Both the position numbers and the translations under genes were made by a program. 17,686 nucleotides of DNA from Halorhodospira sp. (GTDB lineage: Bacteria; Pseudomonadota; Gammaproteobacteria; Nitrococcales; Halorhodospiraceae). Below the pieces are notes generated by a model. It did no database searches and was not told the origin of the DNA. It saw nothing but the letters and a program-made list of their open reading frames with translations. Positions 7,441 to 14,751 of this stretch are shown here, in pieces (position 1 is the first letter of the stretch; every line of letters starts with the position of its first letter). Location: the NCBI GenBank assembly GCA_007121755.1, contig SKJZ01000248.1, positions 1 through 17,686 of the forward strand, written 5' to 3'.

Positions 7441-7767
7441 ATGAACATCAAGCTCTCTGGCCACCACGTCGACATCACGGACGCGCTGAGAAGCTATCTT
7501 CAGGAAAAGCTCGGCAAGATCGAGCGTCATTGGGACAATGTGGTCGATACTGAGGTCATCCTTTCCGTTGAGAAGCTTGAGCATAAGGCGGAGGCCGATA
7601 TCCGCCTCGGCGGCGGACTCGGACGCGTCTTCGCAGACGCCGTGGCCGCCGACATGTACGCCGCCATCGATGCGCTGGTGGACAAACTCGACCGGCAGAT
7701 CCTCAAACATAAGGAGAAGGCCGTCGATCAACGGCGTCACGGTGCGAACATGAAGGCGGGGTCCTAA
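7441..7767 (+). CDS. hpf: Ribosome hibernation promoting factor (short form)
   Basis: A 108-residue HPF/YfiA-family protein. The N-terminus MNIKLSGHHVDITDALRSYLQEKLGKIERH is the typical beta-alpha start. The middle KLEHKAEADIRLGGGLGRVFADAVAADMYAAIDALVDKLDRQILKHKEK carries the second helix with its basic end that binds the 30S decoding groove. It has no C-terminal dimerisation domain, so it is the short form, which works with RMF in known gammaproteobacteria. A strong AGGAGG Shine-Dalgarno lies at 7431-7436, the best in the operon. The stop codon lies in the loop of a small hairpin (7759-7775). Confidence 0.95.
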   Translation: MNIKLSGHHVDITDALRSYLQEKLGKIERHWDNVVDTEVILSVEKLEHKAEADIRLGGGLGRVFADAVAADMYAAIDALVDKLDRQILKHKEKAVDQRRHGANMKAGS

Positions 7768-7775
7768 ACGGACCC
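7759..7775 (+). promoter_or_regulatory. Small hairpin around the hpf stop codon
   Basis: GGGTCC (7759-7764) pairs with GGACCC (7770-7775); the 5-nt loop TAAAC carries the hpf stop TAA. No T-run follows, so it is not a standard terminator. It could act as a processing or 3'-end stabilising stem between hpf and ptsN. This is structure seen by eye only. Confidence 0.4.
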
Positions 7776-7814
7776 TCCCCGGGCGCATCCTCCGCGACTG
7801 CAATCAGGCATCCC

Positions 7815-8285
7815 ATGGACATCGAGCAACTAATCACCCCCGAACGCATCCGCTGCGAAGACGATATTGAGTCCAAGCAGCAGGCCCTGGAACGTCTGGG
7901 AGAGCTGATCGGCATCAGCGAGCCGAAGCTCTCTCCGGCGGAGGTTTTCGACCGGTTGGTCGCCAGGGAGAAGCTCGGCAGCACCGGCCTCGGCCACGGC
8001 GTCGCCCTCCCCCACGCGCGCGTCGAGGGGATCGAATGCGCCATCGGCGCCATGGTACGCATCGATCAAGGCATCGACTTCGAGGCCTTCGACCGGGCGC
8101 CGGTCGATCTGCTTTTCGCACTGGTAGTGCCGGAGCACTTCACCGACGAACACTTGCAGATCCTCGCCGCGTTGGCCGAGATGTTCAGTGACGCCAAACT
8201 CTGCGAGCGGCTCCGTCACGCGGAAGACGACGAGGGGCTCTATCAAACATTGCGCGAGTGGCAAGCGGCGACCGACAGCACCTGA
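7815..8285 (+). CDS. ptsN: PtsN, nitrogen-regulatory EIIA (EIIA-Ntr)
   Basis: A 156-residue PTS EIIA type-2 domain protein. The phosphoacceptor is H67 in GLGHGVALPHARVEGI, matching H73 of E. coli PtsN. The start MDIEQLITPERIRCEDDIESKQQALERLGELI and the end LCERLRHAEDDEGLYQTL follow the family. In known bacteria PtsN accepts phosphate from NPr/HPr and regulates potassium transport, nitrogen and other pathways by binding partners; it has no sugar permease. The ribosome site is weak (AGG at 7806-7808). hprK starts inside its last 28 nt. The rpoN-hpf-ptsN order is highly conserved. Confidence 0.96.
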   Translation: MDIEQLITPERIRCEDDIESKQQALERLGELIGISEPKLSPAEVFDRLVAREKLGSTGLGHGVALPHARVEGIECAIGAMVRIDQGIDFEAFDRAPVDLLFALVVPEHFTDEHLQILAALAEMFSDAKLCERLRHAEDDEGLYQTLREWQAATDST

Positions 8286-8818
8286 GCGCCGAAGACGGCG
8301 GCGAGACCGTCATTCCCGGCGTCCTGGTGGCGGCGGCCGAAGGCGGTGGCCTGCTGCTGACCGGCCCCAGTGGAGCGGGGAAGAGCGATGCGGCTTGGGG
8401 CTTGTTAGAAAGGGGCTACGCTTTGGTGGCCGACGACGCGGTGCGCCTGCGGCGGGACGGGGGGCGCTTGGTAGGCAGCTGCCCGCGGGAGGGGCGTGGG
8501 CTGCTCGCGTTGCGTGACCTGGGCATCATCGATGTAGCCCTTCTGCGGGGGGAGGCGGCGGTGGCCTTGCAGGCGGAGTTGGCTCTGGTCGTGGACCTGC
8601 AGCCCGGCTCCTCGCCCGTCTGCGCGGAGTCCGCGCTCCGGGGGCGCCACGACCGCTGCCGGATCATGGGTGTCGAGCTGCCGCGCGTACAGCTCACCGA
8701 CACCCGCCACCGGCCCACGGCGGCGTTGATCGCCGCCGCGGTGAACATGACACTGCACCCGCGGGTGGCGCGCCCCGCCATGGAGGATGAAGGAGACGAA
8801 CCGTTGTGGCCGACGTGA
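8258..8818 (+). CDS. hprK: Short HPr kinase/phosphorylase, catalytic domain only
   Basis: A 186-residue protein with the HprK catalytic core. The P-loop is GPSGAGKS (36-43), the acidic pair is ADD (D59, D60) and the family signature region is GLLALRDLGIIDV (81-93). The C-terminal DTRHRPTAALIAAAVNMTLH matches the conserved PxRPGRN..V.EVAA part of larger HprKs. Full-length HprK is about 310 residues; here the N-terminal domain is missing, as in the short alphaproteobacterial forms. It is expected to phosphorylate Ser46 of HPr, and the HPr encoded downstream does carry that serine. The GTG start at 8258 lies inside ptsN; it has no clear ribosome site, so translation is likely coupled. A CTG at 8282 is a less likely start. 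Confidence 0.88.
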   Translation: MASGDRQHLSAEDGGETVIPGVLVAAAEGGGLLLTGPSGAGKSDAAWGLLERGYALVADDAVRLRRDGGRLVGSCPREGRGLLALRDLGIIDVALLRGEAAVALQAELALVVDLQPGSSPVCAESALRGRHDRCRIMGVELPRVQLTDTRHRPTAALIAAAVNMTLHPRVARPAMEDEGDEPLWPT

Positions 8819-9669
8819 GACTGGTCATCATCAGCGGGCTGTCGGGCTCCGGCAAGAGTGTCGCCCTCCATACGCTGGAGGACGCCGGGTACTACTGCAT
8901 CGACAACCTGCCGGTCAAGCTGCTGACCGATTTCGCCGGGTACGCCCTGACCAGCGGCCACCGCACCGGGGACCGGTTCGGCGTCGGCATCGACGCGCGC
9001 AATCCCCCCGAGGATCTGCAGAGCCTCCCCGACACTCTCCCGCAATTGCGGGCCGGCGGCGTCGATTCGGAACTGATCTTTCTCTACGCCGACGAGACGA
9101 CGCTGGTCCGACGCTTCAGCGAGACCCGCCGCCGGCATCCGCTGGCTGATGACGACCACACACTCGCCGACGCGCTGAAGCTGGAGAGGGAGCTGCTGGG
9201 GCCGTTGCGGGAAGAGGCCCACTGGGTGCTCGACACCACACACACCAGCGTCCACAACCTGCGAAGCCTTGTCTTTGAGCGTTTGGCCGGCGAGCCGGCC
9301 ACCCTCTCGATACTGGTGGAGTCCTTCGGTTACAAGCACGGCGTGCCGACCGACGCCGACTACGTCTTTGACGCCCGCTGCCTGCCCAACCCCCACTGGG
9401 AGCCCCAGTTGCGCCCCCACACCGGGCGGGACGCCCCCGTGCGCGGGTTTTTGGAGGCGCAACCCGACACGGAGGCCCTCTACCGCCAGATACACGGCAT
9501 GATCCTGCACTGGATACCCACCTACCTCCGAGAGGGGCACACCTACCTGACCGTGGCCATCGGCTGCACCGGCGGCCAGCACCGGTCGGTCTACCTGGCG
9601 GAACGGCTCGCCGCCGATTTGCGTACCGCTTGTGATCACGTGGCGCTGCGCCACAGGGAGCTGTCATGA
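8806..9669 (+). CDS. rapZ: RapZ, RNase adapter / P-loop nucleotide-binding protein
   Basis: A 287-residue member of the RapZ (YvcJ/YhbJ) family. The N-terminal P-loop is GLSGSGKS (11-18), followed by the family string ALHTLEDAGYYCIDNLPVKLL. The C-terminal domain ends TVAIGCTGGQHRSVYLAERLA (GCTGG at 253-257), the most conserved part of the family. In E. coli it binds the sRNA GlmZ and recruits RNase E to control glucosamine-6-phosphate synthase; in other bacteria the targets are less clear. GTG 8806 is chosen because of AGGAG at 8791-8795 and the P-loop position. It overlaps hprK by 13 nt and the EIIA gene by 4 nt. Confidence 0.96.
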   Translation: MADVRLVIISGLSGSGKSVALHTLEDAGYYCIDNLPVKLLTDFAGYALTSGHRTGDRFGVGIDARNPPEDLQSLPDTLPQLRAGGVDSELIFLYADETTLVRRFSETRRRHPLADDDHTLADALKLERELLGPLREEAHWVLDTTHTSVHNLRSLVFERLAGEPATLSILVESFGYKHGVPTDADYVFDARCLPNPHWEPQLRPHTGRDAPVRGFLEAQPDTEALYRQIHGMILHWIPTYLREGHTYLTVAIGCTGGQHRSVYLAERLAADLRTACDHVALRHRELS

Positions 9670-10139
9670 CCGATTCGCCGGTAACGATTCGAGCCGCACA
9701 AGACGGAACCACGGAAGACGGACCGCCCAAGTCCCGCGAGAGCGTGGGGCTTATGCTGGTCACCCACCGCGGAGTGGGGAGTGAGCTGTTGGCCACGGCC
9801 GCGGCGACGCTCGGCATATGTCCGTTGCAGACTCGCTGCCTCGAAGTGCAAGAATACGACGACCCGGACCTGCTGATCGGCAGGGGTCGGCAACTGGCCG
9901 ACGAAATCGACCGGGGCGACGGACTGCTGATCCTTACCGACGCCTGCGGCTCGACCCCGGCCAATATCGCCCTCGGCATCGCGGAGGGGCGGCGCATTCG
10001 CGTCTTGGGCGGCCTTAATTTGCCGATGCTCCTGCGGGTATACAACTACGCCGGCCTCTCCCTGGAGGCACTCGCCGAAGCGGCACTGGTTGGGGGGCGC
10101 ACCGGCGTCGCCGCCGCCGACCGGGAGGAACCGGCGTGA
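9666..10139 (+). CDS. PTS EIIA of the mannose (fructose-IIA) type
   Basis: A 157-residue protein with an EIIA-Man fold. The phosphoacceptor is H34 in GLMLVTHRGVGSELL, and the second conserved loop is LILTDACGSTPANIA (88-102), equivalent to TDLFGGSPFN in sugar-transporting members. No EIIB, EIIC or EIID gene lies nearby, so a regulatory rather than a transport role is likely, as proposed for the EIIA-Man genes found with hprK and ptsH in other proteobacteria. The first 26 residues are a polar, low-conservation extension (SPVTIRAAQDGTTEDGPPKS). A GTG at 9744 would give the bare domain but has only a weak ribosome site. The ATG overlaps rapZ (ATGA) and the stop overlaps ptsH (GTGA). Confidence 0.9.
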   Translation: MTDSPVTIRAAQDGTTEDGPPKSRESVGLMLVTHRGVGSELLATAAATLGICPLQTRCLEVQEYDDPDLLIGRGRQLADEIDRGDGLLILTDACGSTPANIALGIAEGRRIRVLGGLNLPMLLRVYNYAGLSLEALAEAALVGGRTGVAAADREEPA

Positions 10140-10423
10140 TCCGGGGCGACGTCGTCATCCCCAATCGCCTGGGCCTGCACGCGCGAGCAGCCGCGCGTTT
10201 TGTTGCCACAGCCTCCACCTTCCAGGCCGAGATCCACGTCCGGCGAGGGGAGAAGCGCGTCAACGGCAAGAGCATTATGGGCCTGATGATGCTGGCCGCC
10301 GGCAAGGGCACCACGTTGACGCTGGAGTGCGAAGGGCCCGACGCCAAACAGGCCCTGACCGCCTTGACCGCCCTGGTCGAAGGCGGCTTCGAGGAGCTTG
10401 AAGACACACCGGATGACCGGTAA
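10136..10423 (+). CDS. ptsH: HPr-type phosphocarrier protein
   Basis: A 95-residue HPr. The histidine phosphorylation site is H15 in NRLGLHARAAARF. The regulatory serine is S46 in NGKSIMGLMMLAAGKG, at the same number as in Bacillus HPr. Presence of both sites, with hprK three genes upstream, supports control of HPr by serine phosphorylation in addition to phosphate flow from enzyme I. It starts at GTG 10136, overlapping the EIIA stop by 4 nt, with GGAGG at 10124-10128 ahead of it. In related clusters ptsI follows directly; here the next gene is unrelated, so enzyme I must be encoded elsewhere if the pathway works. It could equally be named npr. Confidence 0.95.
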   Translation: MIRGDVVIPNRLGLHARAAARFVATASTFQAEIHVRRGEKRVNGKSIMGLMMLAAGKGTTLTLECEGPDAKQALTALTALVEGGFEELEDTPDDR

Positions 10424-10441
10424 CGACCCGGGGACCCAGCC

Positions 10442-10786
10442 ATGAAGCTGAAAGAATTGATCGCCGCGTGGGAAGAGACCGCCAGCGAACGCCGCACCCC
10501 TTATGAGTACCGGGTCCGGCTGCCCATCCACGACGCGGCCAAGTTGCACGCCCTGGCGGAGATGTATCCGGGGCGCTCGGAACAGGATCTCCTTACCGAC
10601 ATCCTCTCCGCCGCGCTCGACGAGATCGAGGCCGGCTTCCCTTACGTTCAGGGCCACCGGGTGGTTGCCGAAGACGAGCAGGGCGACCCCATCCACGAGG
10701 ACACCGGTCTGACACCCCGGTTCCAGGAGCTCACCCGCCGGCACTTGGCCGAACTGCGGCGGCAACTGGAAGAGCGGGAGCCCTAA
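10442..10786 (+). CDS. Conserved hypothetical protein, small and mostly helical
   Basis: A 114-residue cytoplasmic-looking protein without signal peptide or membrane segment. It starts MKLKELIAAWEETASERRTP, then EYRVRLPIHDAAKLHALAEMYPGRSEQDLLTDILSAALDEIEAGFPYVQG, and ends in a charged helix (LTRRHLAELRRQLEEREP). The middle resembles, from memory, a small family in Pseudomonas and relatives that has been annotated without strong basis as a pilus-tip or pilin-assembly protein; I do not assign a function. It begins 18 nt after ptsH, so it is likely cotranscribed with the PTS genes. Its stop TAA (10784-10786) overlaps the stop of the convergent nnrS remnant (CTAA), leaving no room for a terminator between them. 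Confidence 0.8.
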   Translation: MKLKELIAAWEETASERRTPYEYRVRLPIHDAAKLHALAEMYPGRSEQDLLTDILSAALDEIEAGFPYVQGHRVVAEDEQGDPIHEDTGLTPRFQELTRRHLAELRRQLEEREP

Positions 10787-11910
10787 CGCCGGCGCTCCCC
10801 GCCGCCGGCAGCGGGAAGAAACAAGGCAACCAACAGCAGGGCGTACGCCGAAGCCCATCCGGCCGTCGCCACGGCCAGCAGTTCGGTCCGCCATGTCGGC
10901 ACTCCGTCGGCCGCAATACGCGCCACTGCGGCGATCGCGATCACGGCCACGGCCGTGGCCGGCAGGGCGAAGCCGGATACCCGGTCGCGGACCCGCAGAC
11001 GGCGCACCCGCGTCATCACTGTGATGGTCAATGTGCCCAGGGCGCCCACCAAAACGGCGTGGGTCGCCGCGGTCATCTAAAACGGCGCCACGCCCACCGC
11101 CACTGCGGCTTGAAGCAGCAGACCAACAGCCAACCAGCCGTACCCCACCCCCAGGCAGATCAGGTCGGGACGATCCGGACACCGCCACAGCCGCCATCGC
11201 GCTAGGCGGAGGCCGGCCAACCCCCCGGCCACCGCCAGAGCGGTCGTGCGCAACGGCTCGGCCCCAGAGATCTGCCCGGCCACGACCGCCGTTGCCATTG
11301 CCACCAACAGCGCCCCTTCGATGGCCGGCTGCACCCGCGCCTCCTGGCTCACACCGCAACGCTCCATGTGCCCCCCCACGGCCGGCGCGATAATCCGCCC
11401 GCCCATGAAGAGCATCAACGCAGTCACCGCGTCGACTCCAAGCGCAAGCACCGCCCGCTGGCCCTGCTCCCACGCCCAGAGCCCCGAGAGAGCGTAGGCC
11501 GCTCCGGCTCCGAACAGGGCCGACAGGATCACCGCGACGGCGCGATTGCGCCACTTCTTTGCCGTGCGCACGAAAGGCGGAATGGTGGCGTAGGCGGCCA
11601 ACGCGAAGAAGGCCGCGCCGGCTAGCGAGGCGATCCAGCCGCCGGGGAAAAGGAGGAAGGCCACCCGCGCTACCGACCAGCTTCCGATCAAGGCGGCCAG
11701 GTAGATCCGGCTCGCCCTGTTGATCAGGTAGCCCGCGGCCACGGCGGCGGCAAAGCCGAACAGAAGCTCGTGGGCGTGCCCGGCCGGGCCGGCGATTCCG
11801 GGGACGAGCGTGGATCCGCCCGTGAGCGCCGGAAGAGAGAGCGGCACCGCCACCGCAGCGTAGAGAGCGGCGAGCGGAAAGAGAAAGGCGTGCGCGGGGA
11901 GCGGCCGCAT
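10783..11910 (-). pseudogene. nnrS: NnrS-like membrane protein split by one in-frame TAG
   Basis: Two minus-strand frames, 11077-11910 (277 residues) and 10783-11076 (97 residues), lie in the same phase and are separated only by a TAG at 11079-11077 followed at once by ATG. Joined, they give about 375 residues, close to usual NnrS length. The first part has the family start (HAHELLFGFAAAVAAGYLIN, His45 and His47) and about nine hydrophobic helices. The second begins THAVLVGALGTLTITVMTRV, matching the NnrS HALTVGA.G.M...M.RV region, but the usual LGHTGR after it has become RRLRVRDR. NnrS is a haem- and copper-containing membrane protein linked to nitric oxide stress. The stop removes the last three or so helices, so this is probably decaying; reinitiation at the adjacent ATG or readthrough are alternatives. 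Confidence 0.72.
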
Positions 11911-11928
11911 CCGGGGACTACTCCCCGG
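11911..11928 (-). promoter_or_regulatory. Hairpin joining pmbA stop and nnrS start
   Basis: CCGGGGA (11911-11917) pairs perfectly with TCCCCGG (11922-11928) around a 4-nt loop. On the minus strand the pmbA stop TAG (11920-11918) falls in the loop, the nnrS Shine-Dalgarno GGGGAG lies in the stem, and the nnrS ATG (11910) comes directly after. Such a stem would hide the nnrS ribosome site unless ribosomes arrive from pmbA, a classic layout for translational coupling. Seen by eye; not tested. Confidence 0.5.
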
Positions 11929-13282
11929 CCACCGTCATCCCGTCCACCAGCAACGACCCGGTCTGGATGTTGCCCCGCCGGTCCACATCGCAACCCGCCG
12001 CCACCAAGCGGTCAAAGATATCGGGCAGACTCCCAGCCACCGTCACTTCCTGGACCGGATAAGCAATGCCGCCATCCTCGACCCAAAACCCGGCGGCGCC
12101 ACGAGAGTAGTCGCCGGTAACCAGATTAACGCCCTGGCCCATCAGCTCGGTGACCACCAAGCCGCGCCCCATACGCCGGAGCAGCGCGTCGAAGTCGTCG
12201 TCGCCCGGAGTGACCTGCAGATTGTGGACGCCGCCCGCGTTGCCGGTCGTCTGCAGTCCGAGCCGCCGCGCCGAGTAGCTGTCGAGAATATACCGCTGCA
12301 GCACCCCCCCAGCGACCAGTGGCGACTCCCGGGTGGCGACGCCCTCGGCGTCGAAAACGGCGCTACCCATACCGCGCGCCAAGCGGGGACGCTCCACAAC
12401 CTCCATCCACTCCGGAAAGATCCGCCGGCCAGCGGCGTCCAACAGGAACGAGGCCTGGCGGTAGAGCGCCGAACCACGGACCGCACCCACCAGATGGCCG
12501 ATCATGGAGCGGGCCGTCTGCGGATCGAAGAGCACCGGCACCCGCTCCGTCGCCACCCGGCGGGCCCCGAGACGAGCCACCGCCCGCCGGGCGGCCCGCT
12601 GGCCGACCGCTTGCACGTCCTCCAGGTCGTCGGGGCTTCGGGCTACGGTGTACCAGTAGTCCCGCTGCATGGTGTCGCGCTCCCCGGCCACGGCGACGCA
12701 ATTGATCCCGTGGCTGGTGGCGGCGACTCGGCCGACAAATCCGTGGCTGTTGGCGTAGACGCGCAGGCCACGCTGGGCGCTGACGCCAGAGCCCTCGATA
12801 TTGGTGATCCTGCTGTCGGCCTCGACCGCCGCAGCCTCGCACTCCCGCGCCAGTTCGATGGCGTCATCCGCCTCCAGGGGCCACGGATGGTCCAGGTCGA
12901 GATCGGGGAAATCACGGGCCATCAGTTCCGAGTCGGCCAGGCCGTGGGCCGGATCGTCGGAGGTGTAGCGGGCAATGGCGCAAGCCGACTCGACCGCGTC
13001 ACGCACCGCCGCCTCGGAGAAATCGCCGGTGGAGGCGCTCCCCTTGCAGCGCCCGAAATAGACGGTAACCGCCAACCCACGGTCGCGGTGGTGTTCCAGG
13101 GTGTCGACCTCGCCCTTGCGCACGTTGACCGAGAGCCCGCGATCGACCGAGACCCCCGCCTCGGCGGCATCGGCCCCGGCAGCCCGCGCCGTATCGAGGG
13201 CCAGCGACGCCAGCCGCTCCAGATCCACCACCGCGGGCAACGCGTGGCCCACCGGCGCCGCAACCGATCCGGCTGAACTCAT
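11918..13282 (-). CDS. pmbA: PmbA/TldE metalloprotease partner subunit
   Basis: A 454-residue PmbA-type protein (E. coli PmbA has 450). Recognisable parts are the N-terminal GADAAEAGVSVDRGLSVNVRKGEVDTLEHHRDRGLAVTVYFG, the middle GERDTMQRDYWYTVARSPDDLED and the C-terminal SYSARRLGLQTTGNAGGVHNLQVTPG and YSRGAAGFWVEDGGIAYPVQEVTVAG. It has no HExxxH motif, as expected for PmbA, which forms a heterodimer with zinc-bearing TldD. The complex degrades unfolded peptides and takes part in microcin B17 maturation and CcdA turnover in E. coli. The ATG overlaps the tldD stop (ATGA). yjgA, which sits between these genes in Pseudomonas, is absent. Confidence 0.96.
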   Translation of the reverse strand: MSSAGSVAAPVGHALPAVVDLERLASLALDTARAAGADAAEAGVSVDRGLSVNVRKGEVDTLEHHRDRGLAVTVYFGRCKGSASTGDFSEAAVRDAVESACAIARYTSDDPAHGLADSELMARDFPDLDLDHPWPLEADDAIELARECEAAAVEADSRITNIEGSGVSAQRGLRVYANSHGFVGRVAATSHGINCVAVAGERDTMQRDYWYTVARSPDDLEDVQAVGQRAARRAVARLGARRVATERVPVLFDPQTARSMIGHLVGAVRGSALYRQASFLLDAAGRRIFPEWMEVVERPRLARGMGSAVFDAEGVATRESPLVAGGVLQRYILDSYSARRLGLQTTGNAGGVHNLQVTPGDDDFDALLRRMGRGLVVTELMGQGVNLVTGDYSRGAAGFWVEDGGIAYPVQEVTVAGSLPDIFDRLVAAGCDVDRRGNIQTGSLLVDGMTVAGE

Positions 13283-14742
13283 GATTGCGTCCCCCCCACG
13301 GTCATGGCATCCACTTTCAGGGTCGGCTGGCCGACCCCGACCGGCACGCTCTGCCCATCCTTGCCGCAGACGCCGATGCCGGAATCCAACTCCAGATCGT
13401 TGCCGACCATGCTCACGCGGGTCAGCACATCCGGACCGTTCCCCACCAGGGTGGCGCCTTTCACCGGCGCGGTAACCTTGCCGTTCTCAATGAGATACGC
13501 CTCGCTGGCCGAGAAGACAAACTTTCCGGAGGTAATATCGACCTGGCCGCCACCGAAATTGACAGCGTAGAGGCCGTACTCCACCGACTCGATGATCTCG
13601 CGCGGGTCGTGCGGGCCGGCGAGCATATAGGTATTGGTCATCCGCGGCATCGGGAGGTGAGCAAACGACTCTCGGCGGCCGTTGCCGGTACGGCCCACGC
13701 CCATGAGGCGGGCGTTGAGCGCGTCCTGCATGTAACCGGTGAGGACGCCGTTCTCGATCAGCGGGGTGTACTGCGTCGCCTCACCCTCGTCATCAATGGT
13801 GAGCGAGCCCCGGCGTCCGGGGAGCGTACCGTCGTCGACCACCGTGCATAGCGGCGAGGCGACCCGCTCCCCCATGCGCCCGGCAAACGCCGATGTCCCT
13901 TTGCGATTGAAATCGCCCTCAAGGCCGTGGCCCACGGCCTCATGGAGAAGCACCCCCGGCCACCCCGGCCCCAGCACCACGGGCAGCGTACCGGCGGGGG
14001 CTTCCCGCGCCTCGAGGTTGATCAGCGCCCGGCGCGCCGCCTCGCGGCCGTAATCCAAGGCCCGGTTGTGTTCCAGGAAGAAGCCGTAGCTTTGCCGCGC
14101 CCCGCCGCCGGCGGAGCCGGTCTCGCGCCGCCCCCCGTCCGCGGCGATCACTGAAACATTCAACCGCACCAGCGGCCGGACATCGGCGGCCAGGCGGCCA
14201 TCGGCGTCGGCCACAAGCACAGTCTCCTGCACCCCGGCGAGGGTGACGATCACCTGCTCCACCCTCGGATCGACGCCACGGGCAACGGCATCGACGCTGC
14301 GCAGCAGGTCGACCTTACGGTCGGAGGTCATGCTCGCCAAAGGGTCCTCGTCGCCGTACAGGGGCGGAGCGCCGCCGGAGCGTATCGCCCCGACCTGCCC
14401 CTGCCGGCCCATCCGGGCCACGGCCCCGGCGGCGCCGGAGGCCTCCAGCAGCGCGGGCAGGACAATGTCGTCGGAGTAGGCGAGTCCGCTCTTCTCGCCA
14501 CTGACAGCGCGCACGCCGACGCCACGGTCGATGTTGCGGCTGCCCTCGCGAATCTGCCCGTCCTCCAACATCCACACCTCGTGCCGGGTGCTCTGGAAAT
14601 AGAGGTCGGCGAAGTCCACCCCCGGCCGCATGAGCCGGGCGAAGACATGGTTCAGTTCGCTTTCGCCCAATTCCGCCGGCGCCAGAAACTCGGCGCGGGC
14701 CCGTTCCAGGGGATCGCCTACGGCGGTGGCTGATTTACTCAT
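13279..14742 (-). CDS. tldD: TldD zinc metalloprotease subunit
   Basis: A 487-residue TldD (E. coli 481). The zinc site is HEAVGH with H267, E268 and H272 in LLHEAVGHGLEGDFNRKGTS, and the third ligand is C459 in GVCGKDGQSVPVG. Other family strings are VGRTGNGRRESFAHLPMPRMTNTYMLAG and VKGATLVGNGPDVL. Together with PmbA it forms the TldD/E protease, where only TldD holds the active zinc. Start ATG 14742 has a GAGG Shine-Dalgarno (14751-14748) that lies inside the base of the copy 2 palindrome, so a folded transcript from upstream would mask it. No separate tldD promoter is obvious. Confidence 0.97.
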   Translation of the reverse strand: MSKSATAVGDPLERARAEFLAPAELGESELNHVFARLMRPGVDFADLYFQSTRHEVWMLEDGQIREGSRNIDRGVGVRAVSGEKSGLAYSDDIVLPALLEASGAAGAVARMGRQGQVGAIRSGGAPPLYGDEDPLASMTSDRKVDLLRSVDAVARGVDPRVEQVIVTLAGVQETVLVADADGRLAADVRPLVRLNVSVIAADGGRRETGSAGGGARQSYGFFLEHNRALDYGREAARRALINLEAREAPAGTLPVVLGPGWPGVLLHEAVGHGLEGDFNRKGTSAFAGRMGERVASPLCTVVDDGTLPGRRGSLTIDDEGEATQYTPLIENGVLTGYMQDALNARLMGVGRTGNGRRESFAHLPMPRMTNTYMLAGPHDPREIIESVEYGLYAVNFGGGQVDITSGKFVFSASEAYLIENGKVTAPVKGATLVGNGPDVLTRVSMVGNDLELDSGIGVCGKDGQSVPVGVGQPTLKVDAMTVGGTQS

Positions 14743-14751
14743 AAAAACCTC
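14743..14751 (-). promoter_or_regulatory. tldD ribosome site buried in a palindrome arm, with T-run
   Basis: On the minus strand the left arm of the copy 2 palindrome ends ...GCGAGGTT and is followed by TTT then ATG. GAGG (14751-14748) is the tldD Shine-Dalgarno, 5 nt from the start, and it pairs with CCTC of the other arm (14885-14888). The same bases form a GC-rich hairpin followed by five T residues, the look of an intrinsic terminator right at the start codon. Confidence 0.6.

Noticed and set aside
8416..9654. 412-codon minus-strand open frame opposite hprK and rapZ
   Set aside because: It is fully antisense to two conserved genes and shows no recognisable domain; it is a high-GC shadow.
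10046..11554. 502-codon minus-strand frame across ptsH, the small gene and nnrS
   Set aside because: It is out of phase with the hydrophobic NnrS frame and antisense to ptsH; composition is Arg/Gly-rich without a known motif.
12224..13276. 350-codon plus-strand frame opposite pmbA
   Set aside because: pmbA on the minus strand is unmistakable; this frame has no known domain.
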